DNA from: Siphonodentalium dalli
Lineage: Eukaryota; Mollusca; Scaphopoda; Gadilida; Siphonodentaliidae
Length of the DNA: 64,000 bases
Assembly: GCA_032622095.1 (NCBI GenBank)
Contig: CP136063.1
Coordinates: 183,251,956 to 183,315,955 of the forward strand
Reading direction: 5' to 3'
Shown here piece by piece: positions 1 to 14,067 of this stretch. Below the pieces are notes generated by a model, which searched no databases, was not told where the DNA came from, and was given only the letters and a program-made list of their open reading frames with translations. A program made the position numbers and the translations under genes. Numbering within the stretch: the stretch's first letter is position 1; every line of letters begins with the position of its first letter.

Positions 1-19
1 GATTTACCCTGAGATTTGC

Positions 20-178
20 TTAACCCTTTCAGTTCCAAGTCCGATTTTTGTATCAACCCATATTTCCTTTAAGAGCTTTTTCCATCAATGTATCACATTA
101 TTATAATCAATCAATTTGAAAAATGATCAAGGAAATATGGGTTGATACAAAAATCGGACTTGGCACTGAAAGGGTTAA
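20..178. mobile_element. Short TTAA-flanked palindromic element
   Basis: TTAA at 20-23 and 175-178 encloses 151 bp. The 52 bp arms (18-69 and 129-180) are complementary with one mismatch and include CCCTTTCAGTTCCAAGTCCG and TATCAACCCATATTTCCTT. The loop is AT-rich. The CCCTTT ends and TTAA site match the piggyBac-like style of the elements near 34 and 52 kb. Confidence 0.88.
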
Positions 179-184
179 GCAATA

Positions 185-3100
185 AGTTTTTCATCAGCCC
201 ATCAAATTCCACTCGGAACATATGCCTTAATGACATGTTTGAAGTTACAGTATATTTAAGGAGAGAACAGTTTGTACTATTATGTTTGTTACATGATGTT
301 CAGTGAAAATATATGTGAGCGATTATATTAAAATTTAAAGAAACCAATATTTATTCATGAATTCTCGTACTGCCAAATACCCATCATCTGGGGAACGTAC
401 TCAACTCATGACTAACATTACACATGCAAAGTTTGACTCATGCTTCTGTCAGCTTGGCAAAAGATCAGTATATATAAAAGGCACAAGCCTAAAACTGGTC
501 AATTAATTTAAGAAAATAAATAAATAAAGGTGTGAATTGCCTGTCGTTAGGATGTCAGAATTTTGCAATCTTCAGGTTCAGATCTAAAAAATTTCTGACA
601 CTGGCCATTCCATGGTTGGCCCAATGGATTCTGTTCCTCCTCCTACATAGCCACAAGACTACTGATCCATAGGGTACCATCCAGGCCTGCAGATGCGGGA
701 AGGTTTGGAAATATCAAAGGGGGGGGGGGGGGGTGGGGTGCAAATGATTAAGCAAGTGAATTTTGCCTGGTTCAAAGGTAGAGGTGCTGTTGGAAATTCT
801 ACCTTCCCCCACTTACAAAATTTGAAAACAATCAGAAGTTATCAAGAAAACAAAATAGACTGCAAATTCAAAGTCGATAAGGACCATAACGTGACTCCGG
901 TAAAATATTGGCAGACATCACCATATTAGAACTTGTGTATCGTTTAATTTCATTAAACATGTATGAAAGTATGAAGATATCCAGAAACAATATGGGATGC
1001 ACACGGACGGAAAATCTGGATTTTATCTCTACCGCTATCTTTGATAATTGGACGTGCAATAAAATAAAACACTGTCATTTAGTCAGGAACATGTTTATTT
1101 CACAAAGATAATGGACAGAGGTCCAGATATGAAAACAAGAGCTGTTATAGGCATCTGCACTTAGAATAAAAAACTAAGTAATAGAAGTGGATAATTAACC
1201 AGTTGCCAATATGTTGACCTTGCTCACTTTGGGATTGGATCATTATATGTGGTATATTCATTGGGAAATTTATGTCTTCCAACTGTGATTGAAATGTAAT
1301 TTGTATTCAGGCTCTTGTTCTACATGAGTTCACAAGGTATTTAGATTGGTACACGTGAAACTAGGATTCATGGCATCCCCTAGCTGTAATCGTATTGTTC
1401 ACGAGAATTGTTAGATGTCAGTTCTGGATGCTATGGTCAACAATACCTGGTATACGCCGATATCTAAACTCAAAGTAAGGTTCGATGCTGTCATCTGAAA
1501 GTGATACTTGAATGCATGATAACACCGTTACATTATCCAGGCAGCCCAATGTATCTTGCTTTGATGATGCTGTGATCAAATTATTTCCCTGGTCTTCTAG
1601 AGCATGACAACATTTTATGTTGTACAGCTTTTGGAACTCGGGGGGAAATATCCATTTTAATTAGTCAGACTTACTCATATGACTGCTCACAAGACCAATG
1701 TGACACAATTTCTGTGTTCACGTCAGTATGCACCAATCATATTATCTTCATACATTGAGTGTGCATTCTCCACATAGCTGAGGTCAAGGCACTAAAGTAT
1801 ACAAGGTTGTATCTTGAAGAAATTAAATATAATGTGGGAGTCTGGTTTTCTACAATATCTATCTCATACAACATGTCCATGTGTATAGGTCTTGTATTGT
1901 GTCATATTTAACGTGTTTCTTTTTATTATTACTAGCTGATGTGCCCGACTTTGTCCAGACTATTGAGGGATTTCTTTGTGATCGCCTCTGTCTGGGCAGA
2001 ATATACAACACCTGGACAAACTATTGTTTGACCGGTCCAGAAACATGCCTATATGAGCGAGATCAAGGTCAAAGACACGGTCGCACGTGAAACTGGACCT
2101 GCCCATATTGTTCCCGGGATGAAAGTAGGCCTACACAACAAATTCAAGTCCAATTGGTCGAGCAGTTTTGAGTCTATAAAACATGTACATACATACATAC
2201 ATACAGAAATTCCAAAATATAATAGATGATGCAGATTACCCAACTCCATACATCTATCAGTCACAAGATGTCAGCGTATAAGAACGAAATATAGAATTGT
2301 CTTCACATTTGTTGCCATTTTGACTGCCATCATAAACCATAGTAACCGTGCCAGGCCCTAATGAGATTGCATCATTGTTATAGGCAATGCTCCCACTCGC
2401 CGAATTCCTTCAAATGTGTTCATTTCACATTAAAATTTGGCCAGGAACCAATATTGAATTTTCGAGGGAAATTTCATACCCCGTTCGGTAAGATAAATTG
2501 TGTTAGGGATTGGAAGTGGCTGAGACAAAAGGAACAACACGTATTACTGAGCAAATGATCATACCATAAGTATCACAAGAAAACAAGGCACAATTTACAG
2601 CCAGTTCAAAACAATAGGACCAGATTAGGAGATCTACAAACAGTAAACTGACTTAGTTCATATTCTATACTACGGTGGCCATGTTGGACGCCATCTTGGA
2701 TTATAGGAATTGCTCATGGATGAGAACTAGATACACACACTACCCAGAATCACAATCCACAGAGAGAAAAAACTTTAACAAAGAAATTTTACTTCACCCC
2801 TATTGCTCCCAGACTTTGTCTGGAAACTCCTTTGTCCGTCCGCTTGATTTAGTTTGCCTCACAACACATTAAATCCAATATTGATGACTACTATTAAGAA
2901 ATCTCAGGTCAAGCTTGATTATAGTCTTACAGTAATTTGTATCCCATGGGGATGATAATTGCGGCCATCGAGTATCGATTTCGACACATTGGCGTATTCT
3001 TGTATAATTCACCTAAATGGGTGTTCACTGTTCTGATCGAAAAATGGAAGTGATCTCTCCAATCCTGGTTAAATGTTTAAATATGCCCCATCCGAGTTGC

Positions 3101-4450
3101 CATCATAGAAACAACATATTATGCACGTTTTCTATACCAGAAAACAATTAGAACTGACCCACGAGGCCACTAATAGGAGGTTGTGATGGCCACAAGGCGA
3201 CTTTTCCAAAGAGTGAGTTTTAACAATTAAGTTTCAAGTTTGAATTTGTCAGCCTAGCAAAAATTCCAATGGTCGCCTCTTATAAAGAGCGCGCATGCTT
3301 CCTTCTGCTGCCTAAAATTAAGCGATAGATAATTAACAGAGTTCTCAATTATGCACTTTTGTGATAGTATTCTACATATTACTTACGGATGATTTTGTGG
3401 ATTTTCGCGATGCCAATGTGATACAAATGATGGTGATCGCAAGTAGTTTTCATTTGCCTGGTATGCAAAACAATTGGTTTAGGAAATTCGGAATTATTTG
3501 GCATCAAATCGGACAGAGCATCTTTAATGATGTATTCAGGTTCACGGCCACGAGTGTGATAACTGGCAACCAGATGGGTATACTTAATTGTGATGGTTTT
3601 GAAAAGCTGGCTACGAATGTGCATGATCATTGGCTTGTGGCAATTTCCCCAATAGCGTCAGTGACTTCATCGGCTGTACCACACGACTGGTCAGGGGTCC
3701 ATCTTGGTCCCAAAGGAAAGGGGGCACTAGCTCGCCGAGAGATTTCGTGACATATCTGCCAGAAAACGTCGACTGAGCGAGACAAGGCTGGAAAGGACAG
3801 CTATATGAGGGTTTCACCACCCTCTCCCTGAATACCAGTTAAATAGGGGTGAATAATGATCGAATGGCAGTAAACGAGGGGTGAGTTAAGAAAATATGTG
3901 ATGAAGGACATACATATCACACTTCTATTTGTCACCACTCTTCTCAATGGTAATCTGCCGCAGTGCCAAACTGTACCACATTAAGAGAAAACGTCCTGAT
4001 ATCTACATATTACTTCATTTTCTGGCACAGTGATTCCGGGTGCGGCGCAGTGAATGCCTACCATGGGAAAAACTATAGCGCCCGATTAACAAATCGAGAT
4101 CCGAAAAAGCATTTTAAAAAAGGGACTAAAAAGACCTATTCTAGCCTTCATATACCACAATATGTCGGCACCAGAGTCGCGTATACCAGCCTCTCTTATG
4201 TTAATCCCGATCGAATACCATTTAAGATGGTGTATGAACCCTTAAACCGGCCAATATTGGTGTACCGCATGCAAATGGCCTGAACCCCGTGTACACTAAG
4301 TGTTTGGTGATACCACAGGGGCGTGTCGTTAAAGACATATTATGTACATGTTCGGGCGGGGCGTGAGACTGATTAGATAGTATTCAGGGGGTGTGCCAAC
4401 TGGAGGAATATAGCATTATATTAACATCACCGAAAATATCAAACGAATCG
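185..4450. other. No gene recognised
   Basis: AT-rich sequence with a poly-G tract at 719-734 and a (CATA)n tract near 2188-2205. Open frames up to 129 codons (3361-3750) overlap others on the opposite strand and resemble nothing I know. Confidence 0.6.
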
Positions 4451-4453
4451 ACA

Positions 4454-4605
4454 TTACCACTCCATAGAAAACATCGTCTGAACTACGCTCAATTGTAAAT
4501 ATTTACTTCTCGATTCGGGAGGCAACTATCTGCGATAAACTAACGAAAACGATTTCGCCACCGAGAGTCACTGCATGCATTTAATTAATATATAAGAATG
4601 ACGGT
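4454..4605. repeat. Dispersed repeat, inverted partner at 18848-18996
   Basis: CATTACCACTCCATAGA, TCGTCTGAACTACGC and TTGTAAATATTTAC here occur in reverse complement at 18848-18996. No protein is shared. Confidence 0.7.
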
Positions 4606-5088
4606 GTGTGTTGTCAACTTGGATATAATATTTGTAAAAATAACTATACTAAGGAAGATTATACTCTATTTATTTGATCACCCTACCGGAGTGTTTCACA
4701 TCACTTTAAGGGTACATTTTTGCCGGCTGCCGATCAGCTCGTGCTCCGTCGTGGCTAGCTGACAACAATCAACGATGATTTGTGATAACGGCGTGTACAT
4801 CTTAGCCGGTTTCCACAAAACGAGGCCACTAACAATAATTGCTAGTGTCCCCGTTGTCCTGTTGTACGAATTGTGTATCGGAGAGGGGCATTGGTAGAAC
4901 AGTTTGTTCTCGACGATTGTCATACACACTTAATTATACATGTATACGCTTCGTCGTTATTCGCGAGGAATCTCATGACTTGGTGTAAAGAGTCCCGAAT
5001 GTGGTAGTTCTCAAGTCAGAAACGTTGGAGCTAGGGTAAGGGGCTGGCAAAATGGACATAAACAGTGCCGCCAACTTCACCAAACGTA

Positions 5089-5508
5089 TATATTTACATA
5101 CTAAGTGTGATCATCACTAAATCCAGCATTCCGATTGGTCGGCGCCCACGTGGCTAGTTGCAATTATTTCTCGGTGAACGCGCAACAGCTCATAACTGAA
5201 ACCTCATAATTACATCGACACGTCATCAGTTTCGGAAAGAAGAACGCGTAATGTTTTGGGCGCATTTGGACTCGCGCAGGATTGACTTAATACATCATCG
5301 GGTTTCAATATAAAGAGAAATTGTTCCTGTTAACTTTTGCCAAGGGTGCTATGGAATATTTTGGGCTTGTTTTGTCACGATACACTTTTCGATTTAAATA
5401 CATTTACAAAAGTGGCTTTTTCGCTAAATGTATATAAATATAAGGATTAACTGTCATGTGGACTGTTTTTATGGAGATGTAACCGTGAGGTAAGTGGTCA
5501 TAACTTAT
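5089..5508. repeat. Dispersed direct repeat, copy 1
   Basis: About 415 bp shared with 12447-12860 at high identity. Landmarks are ATTGGTCGGCGCCCAC, AATGTTTTGGGCGCATTTGG, CTTTTGCCAAGGGTGCTATG and AACCGTGAGG. No reading frame is shared. Confidence 0.85.
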
Positions 5509-5937
5509 ATAAGATTTATGGAGGCACGGACTCAGTATGAGTATTCGTTGTTTAAAATTTGCTTAATTCAATGAACTTGAACAAGTTCTCATTTATTATC
5601 GAAATTGCCACGTATCGAACGGAATGGCACATTGAGAGGTCCCGATTTTCGCCCGTGTGGGGGTTGGAACCCGTGCCAACATCGTCTAGCCAAGACTGCG
5701 ATTATCGTATCCACTGTATTGATGTAACATAGTTGTTTTGAAAGTAATGTTGCTTGTGTCATGGTGTGGGTCTTGGCAATAATGATACTGGTTAGTCTTT
5801 GTCGTTGATAAAGTATATAATATATATACATGTATACAACTATTCAGTAAAGCATTATCTGATCATTCTCAAGTAAACCTATTTCAATCAAGGCAATACT
5901 TTCCCACCAGGGACGTGTGTCAGGGGTGGATCCCGAA

Positions 5938-6190
5938 AGTTCAACAGTTGGACATTTCATGCCTGACACAACATTAGTTGGACATTTCCGACCAATAATA
6001 TAGTTTGAATTTTGTGCTGAGAATTTGATATATCAAACAGTACTGTAGTAGGTATGATATTTGTTGTTATTAGACCGAAAAACCGAATTGTTTTACTGAA
6101 GTAAAGCAATCAGTTGAGAATGATCAATTTTAGGGGTGTTATACGATGAGAATATCAAATAGTTGGACAGTTTTATAATAGATATTCAGA
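5938..6190. repeat. CAACAGTTGGACATTTCATG repeat, copy 1
   Basis: TTCAACAGTTGGACATTTCA followed by CCTGACACAACATTAGTTGG recurs at 8720-8770 with A for C, inside the fold-back element. The rest of this stretch shows no gene. Confidence 0.65.
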
Positions 6191-6688
6191 TTTAATAATG
6201 TATGTATGTTACAATGGGGACATTTCATGCATACAGTGGTAATTTTGTTGAGTGAATTGCCAATCATGGATGTTAGGTTAGGAATTTCCATCGACAGTTT
6301 TAAAGCTTGTGGTACCAGTTAAAAAACACCAATACAAGGCGGTGGGTACCAATGGGATTTCTCGATTTCTCCGTTGAGCCAAGTGCGGACCCACCATCTC
6401 CTCTCTAGGTTGCGTTTATGGTACTCATATATCAGCAACATCCCATCGATGGAACTGGCCGCAGCCATCTCACATTCCAACTTATTAAGAATACCAACAC
6501 GCACTGTGTTCTTAATATATTGTGAACAACTCAGCGATATCACCAATCACGGAAAAACCGCTGCCGTTCGTTGATCACAACTAACGCTGATTTGTTGACA
6601 ACTGGGAGAAATTAATCTGTTTTGGCAATTTTGCAGCTGGTATTTTTGCAGTTTTCTGTGCAATATTGCCAGCGTATGCACGTACCCG

Positions 6689-6940
6689 AAAGGTACGGGC
6701 GGCGTTCGTTTGCAGAAATATTCATATTTGTCCAAATCGCCATCAACAGACGGAATACTAAAATATATATAGTTTTGTTCATATGCCAAACATAATCAGC
6801 GCTTAAATAGTATATTGTCGTCAAGACGTACGATGTTGTATATGTAAACAAGAGCCTGCTCGTGTTACAGAAGTTGTGCTTCTGTTTACATAACACATCG
6901 CAAGTATATTGGTTAATCACACTCACACACACACACCCAC

Positions 6941-6981
<41 letters not shown>

Positions 6982-7269
6982 ATATATAAACGCTCTTTAT
7001 TATTTCCATATCAGGAAAACAGTAACAAATAACGCTCCATATGTTTACCATATCCGGATCTAAACAAAATCCAGGTAACGTAAGGTTTTTTGCTTTTGTT
7101 TACATAACAAGGGGGTGGGGGTTGACAATAACATACTGTTTATGCCATATTTCTGATTGACATAAGAACAGGGTCTGTCTATAGTTTACTATTCTGTCTG
7201 TTTATGGCGGTTTTTGACGGAGGTGAATATTTTAACAGCATACCCACCGCCAACACCGCCCGTATCTTT
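6689..7269. mobile_element. TIR element with AAAGGTACGGGCGG ends, copy 1
   Basis: The termini are AAAGGTACGGGCGGCGTT at 6689 and, inward from the right, AAAGATACGGGCGGTGTT ending at 7269. The body is shared with 14351-14873. A (CA)n microsatellite at about 6920-6980 explains the extra length. The open frames here on the minus strand are products of the microsatellite. No target duplication is evident. Confidence 0.82.
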
Positions 7270-8050
7270 ATTAAAAACGATTAAGAATATAAATAAAACA
7301 AAACTTTAAATTAAATACGAGGCAGCCACTTTAACAAATGCATCACTATTGGTATAATTTTATTATATATCGCTATTGATGTGTTAAAGTGGCGCGCTCG
7401 TTTTTAATATATATATTTTTTATTTTTACTCGATCACATGTGGGCGATACCCTATAGCTATAATATACCAGTACTGCCAACGTCTACTCATTGCAATTAA
7501 GACGGACACAATGTCTGCACGGCATGGCATGTGGTCACATGCATAACTAAGCTGTTATTACAAGTCTTTAAATTAGTATTGTTCCCTCAAACGAAAACAA
7601 ATGGAGCCAACGCAACCACTCAGCGGATTAACATTATATCACTTCACCTTATGTAACATAACAGACTATACATGTAAAATTCCTCGGCAAATCCAGTCGG
7701 CCTGAGAATTCTTAAGACACGTCGTTATATGTCGGCGGTAACTTATTTATTTTGAGGTGTTTCATTTGGAAAACGTAACGTAACGTGTTATCACAGGAAC
7801 GTGACCAAATCGAGCACTAATTAGGTTTGCTGTGAGATTTATAGATTGTTCGCCGGTTTATAAATACCGCGTGGATCATTGTTTGACGACTTATACCCAA
7901 ACCCCAGTAATTTGCCACCACCACCACCACCACCATTATCCTCATAATCATCATCATCATCACCTCGACTGATATCTCATATCGAGACTTAATGCGAAAG
8001 CAATCGATATATAGTGAACACGTTTTCTTCTTCGGGTATTTTAATTAGAA
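7270..8050. other. No gene recognised
   Basis: Non-coding AT-rich DNA with (CCA)n and (CAT)n microsatellites at about 7914-7965. Confidence 0.6.
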
Positions 8051-8057
8051 GCTTCTC

Positions 8058-9252
8058 ATCGGTACCAGTACTGCACCCCCGTGTACGTGGTATCGTCAAA
8101 CCTGAAGGTATCACCAAACCAGACCATGCGGTTTGGATAAATGAACATAGCTTCCCTCAGATGAATCTATATCTCCCAGTTAAATGGTGATATCAACTAT
8201 TCAAAACATAATTTCGTAAAGCGGAATGTTCCCTCAATGGGATAGCGACCATAGCTTGAATTCATCCCGATAAATGTAATGGAAATTCCGGCTCATTTCC
8301 GATTTTATCATAAATAGTAGACACTTTTTGACGTTAGGTAGTTCGTTTGAAACATAATTATCAGCCATTGGTGGTGGATAATGCGTGTATCTATAGAAAA
8401 ATATATGTTTAATTAGTCATAAAATTGTCTAACCTACAGAGCGGTTCGCAAAAATACTATCAGCGACCAAGTGTGGGTACCCACCATAATTTCGGATATC
8501 AAAGCCGCAGATCGATCCTGCGATGAGATGTCGCCAAACCTGATTTGGGATGTCAAAGATGCGGATGATATTTTGACCGTTTCTGCTTGAAAATATCCCC
8601 ATTATCATTCGGACAGCCGGCACATGGACCACCTTTAGGGTTATGATGCATGTGCAGGGATGTGGCGACAGGGGGTTTTGGGATTGGATCACCCCCCCCC
8701 CCCCAACTTTGGTAAAAAAATTCAACAGTTGGAAATTTCATACCTGACACAACATTAGTTGGAAATTTCACACCTACAATAGATTTGAAATTGTTCTTGT
8801 AATTTGATTTCCAACAATTTATTAGGGGGGATTTGTTGTTTGTTGTTTGCATATATTTACTTATGGTCAAAATGTTTGACTGAAATGTCATCAGTTGGAA
8901 ATTTTCCAACCTTTAGTGGGTGTCAGCTTGGAAATTTCCAACACATGGAGAGCTTGTGTCCAGATATATCCCCCGTGGCCAGTCAAAACTGCTAGTTAAT
9001 TTAAGAGAACAATATTTTCCTACATTTTATCAAAACTGTGGACTGAAATGGTCATCAGTTTGAAATGTTCCAACCTAAGTGGGGGGTGTCAGGTTTGAAA
9101 TGTTTTGAACAGTTTGATATCACCATTCTACTGGGAGATATATATATTCATCTGAGGGAAGGTATGTTCATTTATCAAAACCGCATGGTCTGGTTTGGCG
9201 ATGCCTTCGGGCTAGGCGATACCACGTACACGGGGGTGTACCGGTATCGGAA
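8058..9252. mobile_element. Fold-back element, about 1.2 kb
   Basis: Arms 8058-8210 and 9096-9252 are inverted copies sharing CCCCCGTGTACGTGGTATCG, CCAAACCAGACCATGCGG and TGAACATA. Between them are repeated TTGGAAATTTC motifs and a poly-C tract at 8691-8703. Open frames here are chance. Confidence 0.75.
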
Positions 9253-10800
9253 CCGTCGGTACTTGGATAATTTTCACGGTACCATTACTGAGTGTTGAGT
9301 ACCGCGGTACACGGTACTAGGCGGTATACTCGAATTAGTAGTCTATATACAATTGTATAAGCGACGGATAACTTGATTTAGATGTTATTTCCAGCGTTAA
9401 CAAAACAAAATTTTAACCGCAGTTTATCAATGCTAAATAAATGATGCTTATGTACATATGGTGACAACATTCGCATACCAGTAGCAGCAAACCTGGTTTG
9501 CAACTTGCCCGGACCAAAACGGTAGGCAATACGATCTATCGGTAGCCGCAAAGAGTACTTATTTTGTCGCGAAGTTAGATAATTTAAATTACACACATCG
9601 TCTGAGTATACCATCCGGTCACATTCCGGTACCAAGGTAGCCTCGACCCAAAGTGACCAATTAGCGAGTACAGAACATACACATACTGTGAAAACCTAAA
9701 CATAAAAGCCAATTACAAATGACCAATCGCCGACTGAGCAACAAGCCCCGGCCCCCGACTGACCTCACGTTCAGTAACTGCAGCTGAATCAAAGTTGAGG
9801 GGGATATACCATGTATATTTCTATACTTCAATCGCAGTTCAAAGACATCAAACGATCAATCTGCAACTGACATGCACTTGTCCTCGAGGCTCGATTGGAA
9901 TGATTGTTTTGTGTGGGGTTTTTTTTCGTTTACAGACAGCTTCAGTATTATATCATTGTATTTTATTTATTTAAATCGGATTCCACAGTCACAATATTAA
10001 TAGTCAGTGAACCTGTGTTCGTGAATATGAAATGTTCATCATTAATTATATTGGATCGCCGAGGAAGCTTTTTCAACAGCTTTGTAAAAATACCAAAGCA
10101 GAAAAGCTTACCGATTACCGACCAGTCCTGCCAACCATCTTGAATCTTCGCTACATACCATATTCATATGATTATAGGAATGACGTTGCTTGTTACCAAT
10201 TTGGATATAAAATCAATTACATTTATGGCGACTACGTCATCTACGCCCATTCGATCACAATGTTTTACAGTCACCGTAATTCAAGTCACGCACATTTCAT
10301 CGACACATCGGCTTTACAGTATACCTCTCCAAAACAAAGCGACCAGTTAGCGATGCCTCTTTGTAAGATAGAACCTTACACTCATTGTTCAAAGGCACGT
10401 TCAAAAAAACAATTGCCAGCTGAAATTTGCTGGTGTTATATGTATCATTGCTTGAAATGCTTGTTTCAAATGTTTTTGTTATATTGAAAATAAATTCTTT
10501 GTCAATCGATTGGCGAAATAATTCCATATTTAAATTCTTCTAAATCCACATTGTTATCTACTTCCAGCCTTAAGATCAACCTGTATTTCGTACCTGGCAC
10601 ATTGTACATATAACTCGTATAAATCAAAGCAGCCACATACTATATTATCAATTGAGACTTTCAGTACCGGAACCGGTACCGGTACCACACGCGGAACCGT
10701 GCCGGTACCGATAGGTCTGGAGCCGTCGGTACATCGAGAAACCTGATTCGAACTCTTTCGGTTTGTCACCACGAATTTGTCACCATGAAAATAAGATGCG
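9253..10800. other. No gene recognised
   Basis: It contains palindromic GGTACC-rich clusters at 9260-9330 and 10660-10735. The 151-codon frame at 10032-10487 has no motif I recognise. Confidence 0.55.
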
Positions 10801-12290
10801 AATGGTCATTTGGGCTCAAAGATTCCCTTTGAAGCGGATCTGACACGACTTACGTTCAGACTCTAACACGATACTATCAAACCGAAATACATGTCAACCT
10901 TAATGTTGGGATCCGGTCGTTCATCTTTACCAAAGTTACGGCCCTTTGTTGAAATTTGGCTCAATTTTCGAATCCGGATGATTAACTTTAGTTTAAGTTA
11001 ACTGAATGGAATGAAATTTAGTATACATGTTTACAACCATAAAATACGTGTGAAGTTCTATATTTTGTTCCATCTGCCAATTTGACCAGAGTTACGGACC
11101 TTTTTCGACTTGAAATCGGTGTAAATTTATTGGTTTCCTGTTGATAACTTCAGATAGGGTCGGTTGATAATCTCAAAAACACAAGCTGTGCTTCCATCGG
11201 GGGGGGGGGGGGGGGGGTCTTGAACAAATATTTTTTCGCTAACTGACCACCCACCCCACCCTCTGTGCAATTTTATTTATTTTTTTCCAGGGACCCACCT
11301 CCCACAAAATTAGGAAATAAATCAGAATAATATGACTAAATTATATCAGCCTTGTTCTTTCCAGCAATTACTATATAGCATATTCCAACATATCAATACA
11401 ACCCAGAACCTGAGTGATATATATAAAGGAATGCATAATATGGAGTTAATCATCTGAAGGCCTAAAACATTCACCTCACAATTCTAATGGTGCACAAATA
11501 GTGTACCATGTGGCATCCTAATATGTGGTCTACAATAATATACCAAATAAAAGGTCAGCCGACCACAGTGTCCCCCGAAAAACGTGGCAAGTCGACGCCG
11601 CTTTGTTAAAGAAATTTAAAAAAAAAATGTTGAAATGTTTTAAGTCGAAAGGGTTAATAATTCCGTAAAGAAATAATTTTTCCGACATCTATATACATGT
11701 TGCACATCTCTTAATTCAAAACTGTAGGAGGAGTTGATTACACCATGAAGGTACCCTCATACAGAAAATTATAAAAAATGTTTTTCAAAGTCGAAAGGCC
11801 CATAACTCTGGGAAAAATCATTGGATCAAACTCAAATTCGAATTTGACCTGTATTTTGATATGAACGACCCACAAAAAAACAGAATGTCCAATTAAACAA
11901 TCCAAACTTGAGTTATCATCCGGAAACCAAAGAAAAAACAAGAAAATTGAATTTTCTAAGTCGAAAAAAGTCCATAACTCAAGGAAAAATCATCGGATCA
12001 AACTCAAATTCGAACTCAACCTGTATCTTGATATGACTGATCCACCTGAAAACGGTATTTGCAAAAGTTGGAACAAAGGGAAATAACTCCATAAAAGAAC
12101 ATCGGATTAAACCCAGAATTGCAGAGCACCTGTGTTCTTGGTTGAGACACCTACATACCAAGATTCAATCAAATCGGATGATCATTACTGGAGTTATAAC
12201 TCCGGACGGACGGAACGCACGGAGGGACGCACGGACGGACTGCACGGACGGACGGGGCTGATTACAATAGTCCCCCAAAAATAAATTTTT
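10800..12290. repeat. Lophotrochozoan-style dispersed repeat with GACGGACGG tail
   Basis: Sentence-like repeats of CCATAACTC...GGAAAAATCATYGGATCAAA and TTGACCTGTATTTTGATATG occur twice about 185 bp apart (11785, 11968), ending in GACGGACGGAACGCACGG runs and a CCCCCGAAAAATT-type hairpin. An earlier part (10900-11110) has AAAGTTACGGCCCTTTG motifs and a poly-G tract at 11199-11217. I know this style from mollusc genomes. No gene is visible. Confidence 0.6.
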
Positions 12291-12446
12291 CGGGGGACAA
12301 TAAATTGGTATTGGTAACCATTGGCTGCTGTAAAAGGCTAAGAGGGCAAGATGATATTTGCAAACATTTTTTTATAATTTTATACTGTTGACATGCATGT
12401 GGATATCACATTTTGTCATTAAAACTGGATTTATGTTTTATGTATG

Positions 12447-12946
12447 TATATTTACATACTAAGTGTTGTCATCACTAAATCCAGCATTCTGATTGGTCGG
12501 CGCCCACATGGCTAGTTGCAATTATTTCTCGGTGAATGCGCAACGGCTTATAACTGCAAGCTCATAACAACATCGATACGTCATTTGGGTTTGGAAAGAC
12601 GAACGCGTAATGTTTTGGGCGCATTTGGACTCGCGCAGGATTGACTTAATAAATCATCGGATTTCAATTGTTCCTGTTAACTTTTGCCAAGGGTGCTATG
12701 GGATATTTTGGGCTGGTTTTGTCACGATACACTTTTCGATTTAAATACATTTACAAAAGTGGCTTTTTCGCTAAATGTATATAAATATAAGGATTAACTG
12801 TCATGTGGACTGTTTTTATGGAGATGTAACCGTGAGGAAAGTGGTCATAACTTATATGTAAAACCCGGGTTTTACACAAGTTATGACCACTTACCTCACG
12901 GTTACATATCCATAAAAACAGTCCACATGACAGTTAATCCTTATAT
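12447..12946. repeat. Dispersed direct repeat, copy 2, with inverted tail
   Basis: The copy of 5089-5508 runs to about 12860. It is followed by a palindromic AAAACCCGGGTTTT and an inverted copy of its last 80 bp (12866-12946, ATGACCACTTACCTCACGG). The last part thus forms a hairpin that copy 1 lacks. Confidence 0.85.
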
Positions 12947-13895
12947 GACTGCTGGTACATGCTTATTGACCTGAATATCGACTAGCAGAACTACTGAGGA
13001 AGAATAAGACCATGATGGCCACTGACCGAAGTACATGTAATGGTATTGAAAGGGTAATATATAATTTAACACCCTATAGATCCCGCTTCCGAGAAAACGT
13101 GGCTTTTAAAGAATTAGTTATTTCGTGTCGGCGAGATATTTGCAAATCCAAATAAAAGAATTGTGACAGAAGCCGAAAGGTGCGCAGACTTAGATATTTG
13201 TAGGCAGTTTATATTGAAAAAAAAATAGTTATCAGATGACTTGCATTGAATAACTGTACTTTAATGCACATTTTGTCAATTGTGTTGTCCGGACAGAACT
13301 ATTGGAAAATGTCAGTGATAAAGACTGAGTTCTGTGAAATGCTGGATAACTTTCTATGTATTTGACGAATGTATTGTTTATTAGTGGCCCTTCAAGTCTT
13401 TTAAAATTATTATTAGTCACCTGGGGTAAACAGCACCTATATATTGCATGAATCTCCAGATATAGTTACATCTATCTATTAAGTTGATAACAAGCACTCT
13501 ATATGGCTAATTATTCCATGATTCTACCCTTATTCCATTCAATAAACCCATTCTATAAATTGTGATATTAAACGTTCGTTTAATAACAGGAAATAGTGCC
13601 AGGTGACCTTTGACTTCCGGTTTGTGGTCTGTTAACACTCCATACGCTACGTCTCAAAACACTATGGCTTCCAATATTTTTCCAACAAACTATCAGAATG
13701 AAGAGTTTGAAAAATTATGTCATTAAATATACGCCATTAAATGCGCCAAAGAGTCTTTATTTGTCTGGGACTATTTCTTTACGCGGCAAACAACGAATAG
13801 TTACGTGAAACGTCGTCGCATGCCTTATAGAAGCCGATGTTGGTTTCGTGTCCCATTTGTTGATTTAAGTATGTTTTGTCGATGTTTTGGATCAT

Positions 13896-14067
13896 GTAAT
13901 AAATAGAATCTACAACTCGTCCCCAGTTTATAGCGAAATTTACAAAACTCGTCCCATAAATTAGGTTTGGACCTCGCCAAAGGCTCGGCCCAGACCTAAT
14001 TAATTTACTGGACTCGTTTTGTAAATTCCGCTATAAGCTGGGGACTCGTTGTAAATCCTCTATTTAT
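13896..14067. repeat. Palindromic repeat in the satellite
   Basis: Arms carrying CTACAACTCGTCCCCAG, TATAGCG and CTCGTCC...AATTAGGT are mirrored around about 13985, ending GGGGACTCGTTGTAAATCC. It lies in the satellite array. Confidence 0.75.

Noticed and set aside
3361-3750. 129-codon open frame on the plus strand
   Set aside because: Overlapped by two minus-strand frames and carries no family motif; no splice or repeat support.
6612-6980. Minus-strand frame beginning with Cys-Val repeats
   Set aside because: Product of the (CA)n microsatellite inside a TIR element.
10032-10487. 151-codon open frame on the plus strand
   Set aside because: No recognisable motif, no good start context, an overlapping opposite-strand frame and AT-rich composition; likely chance.
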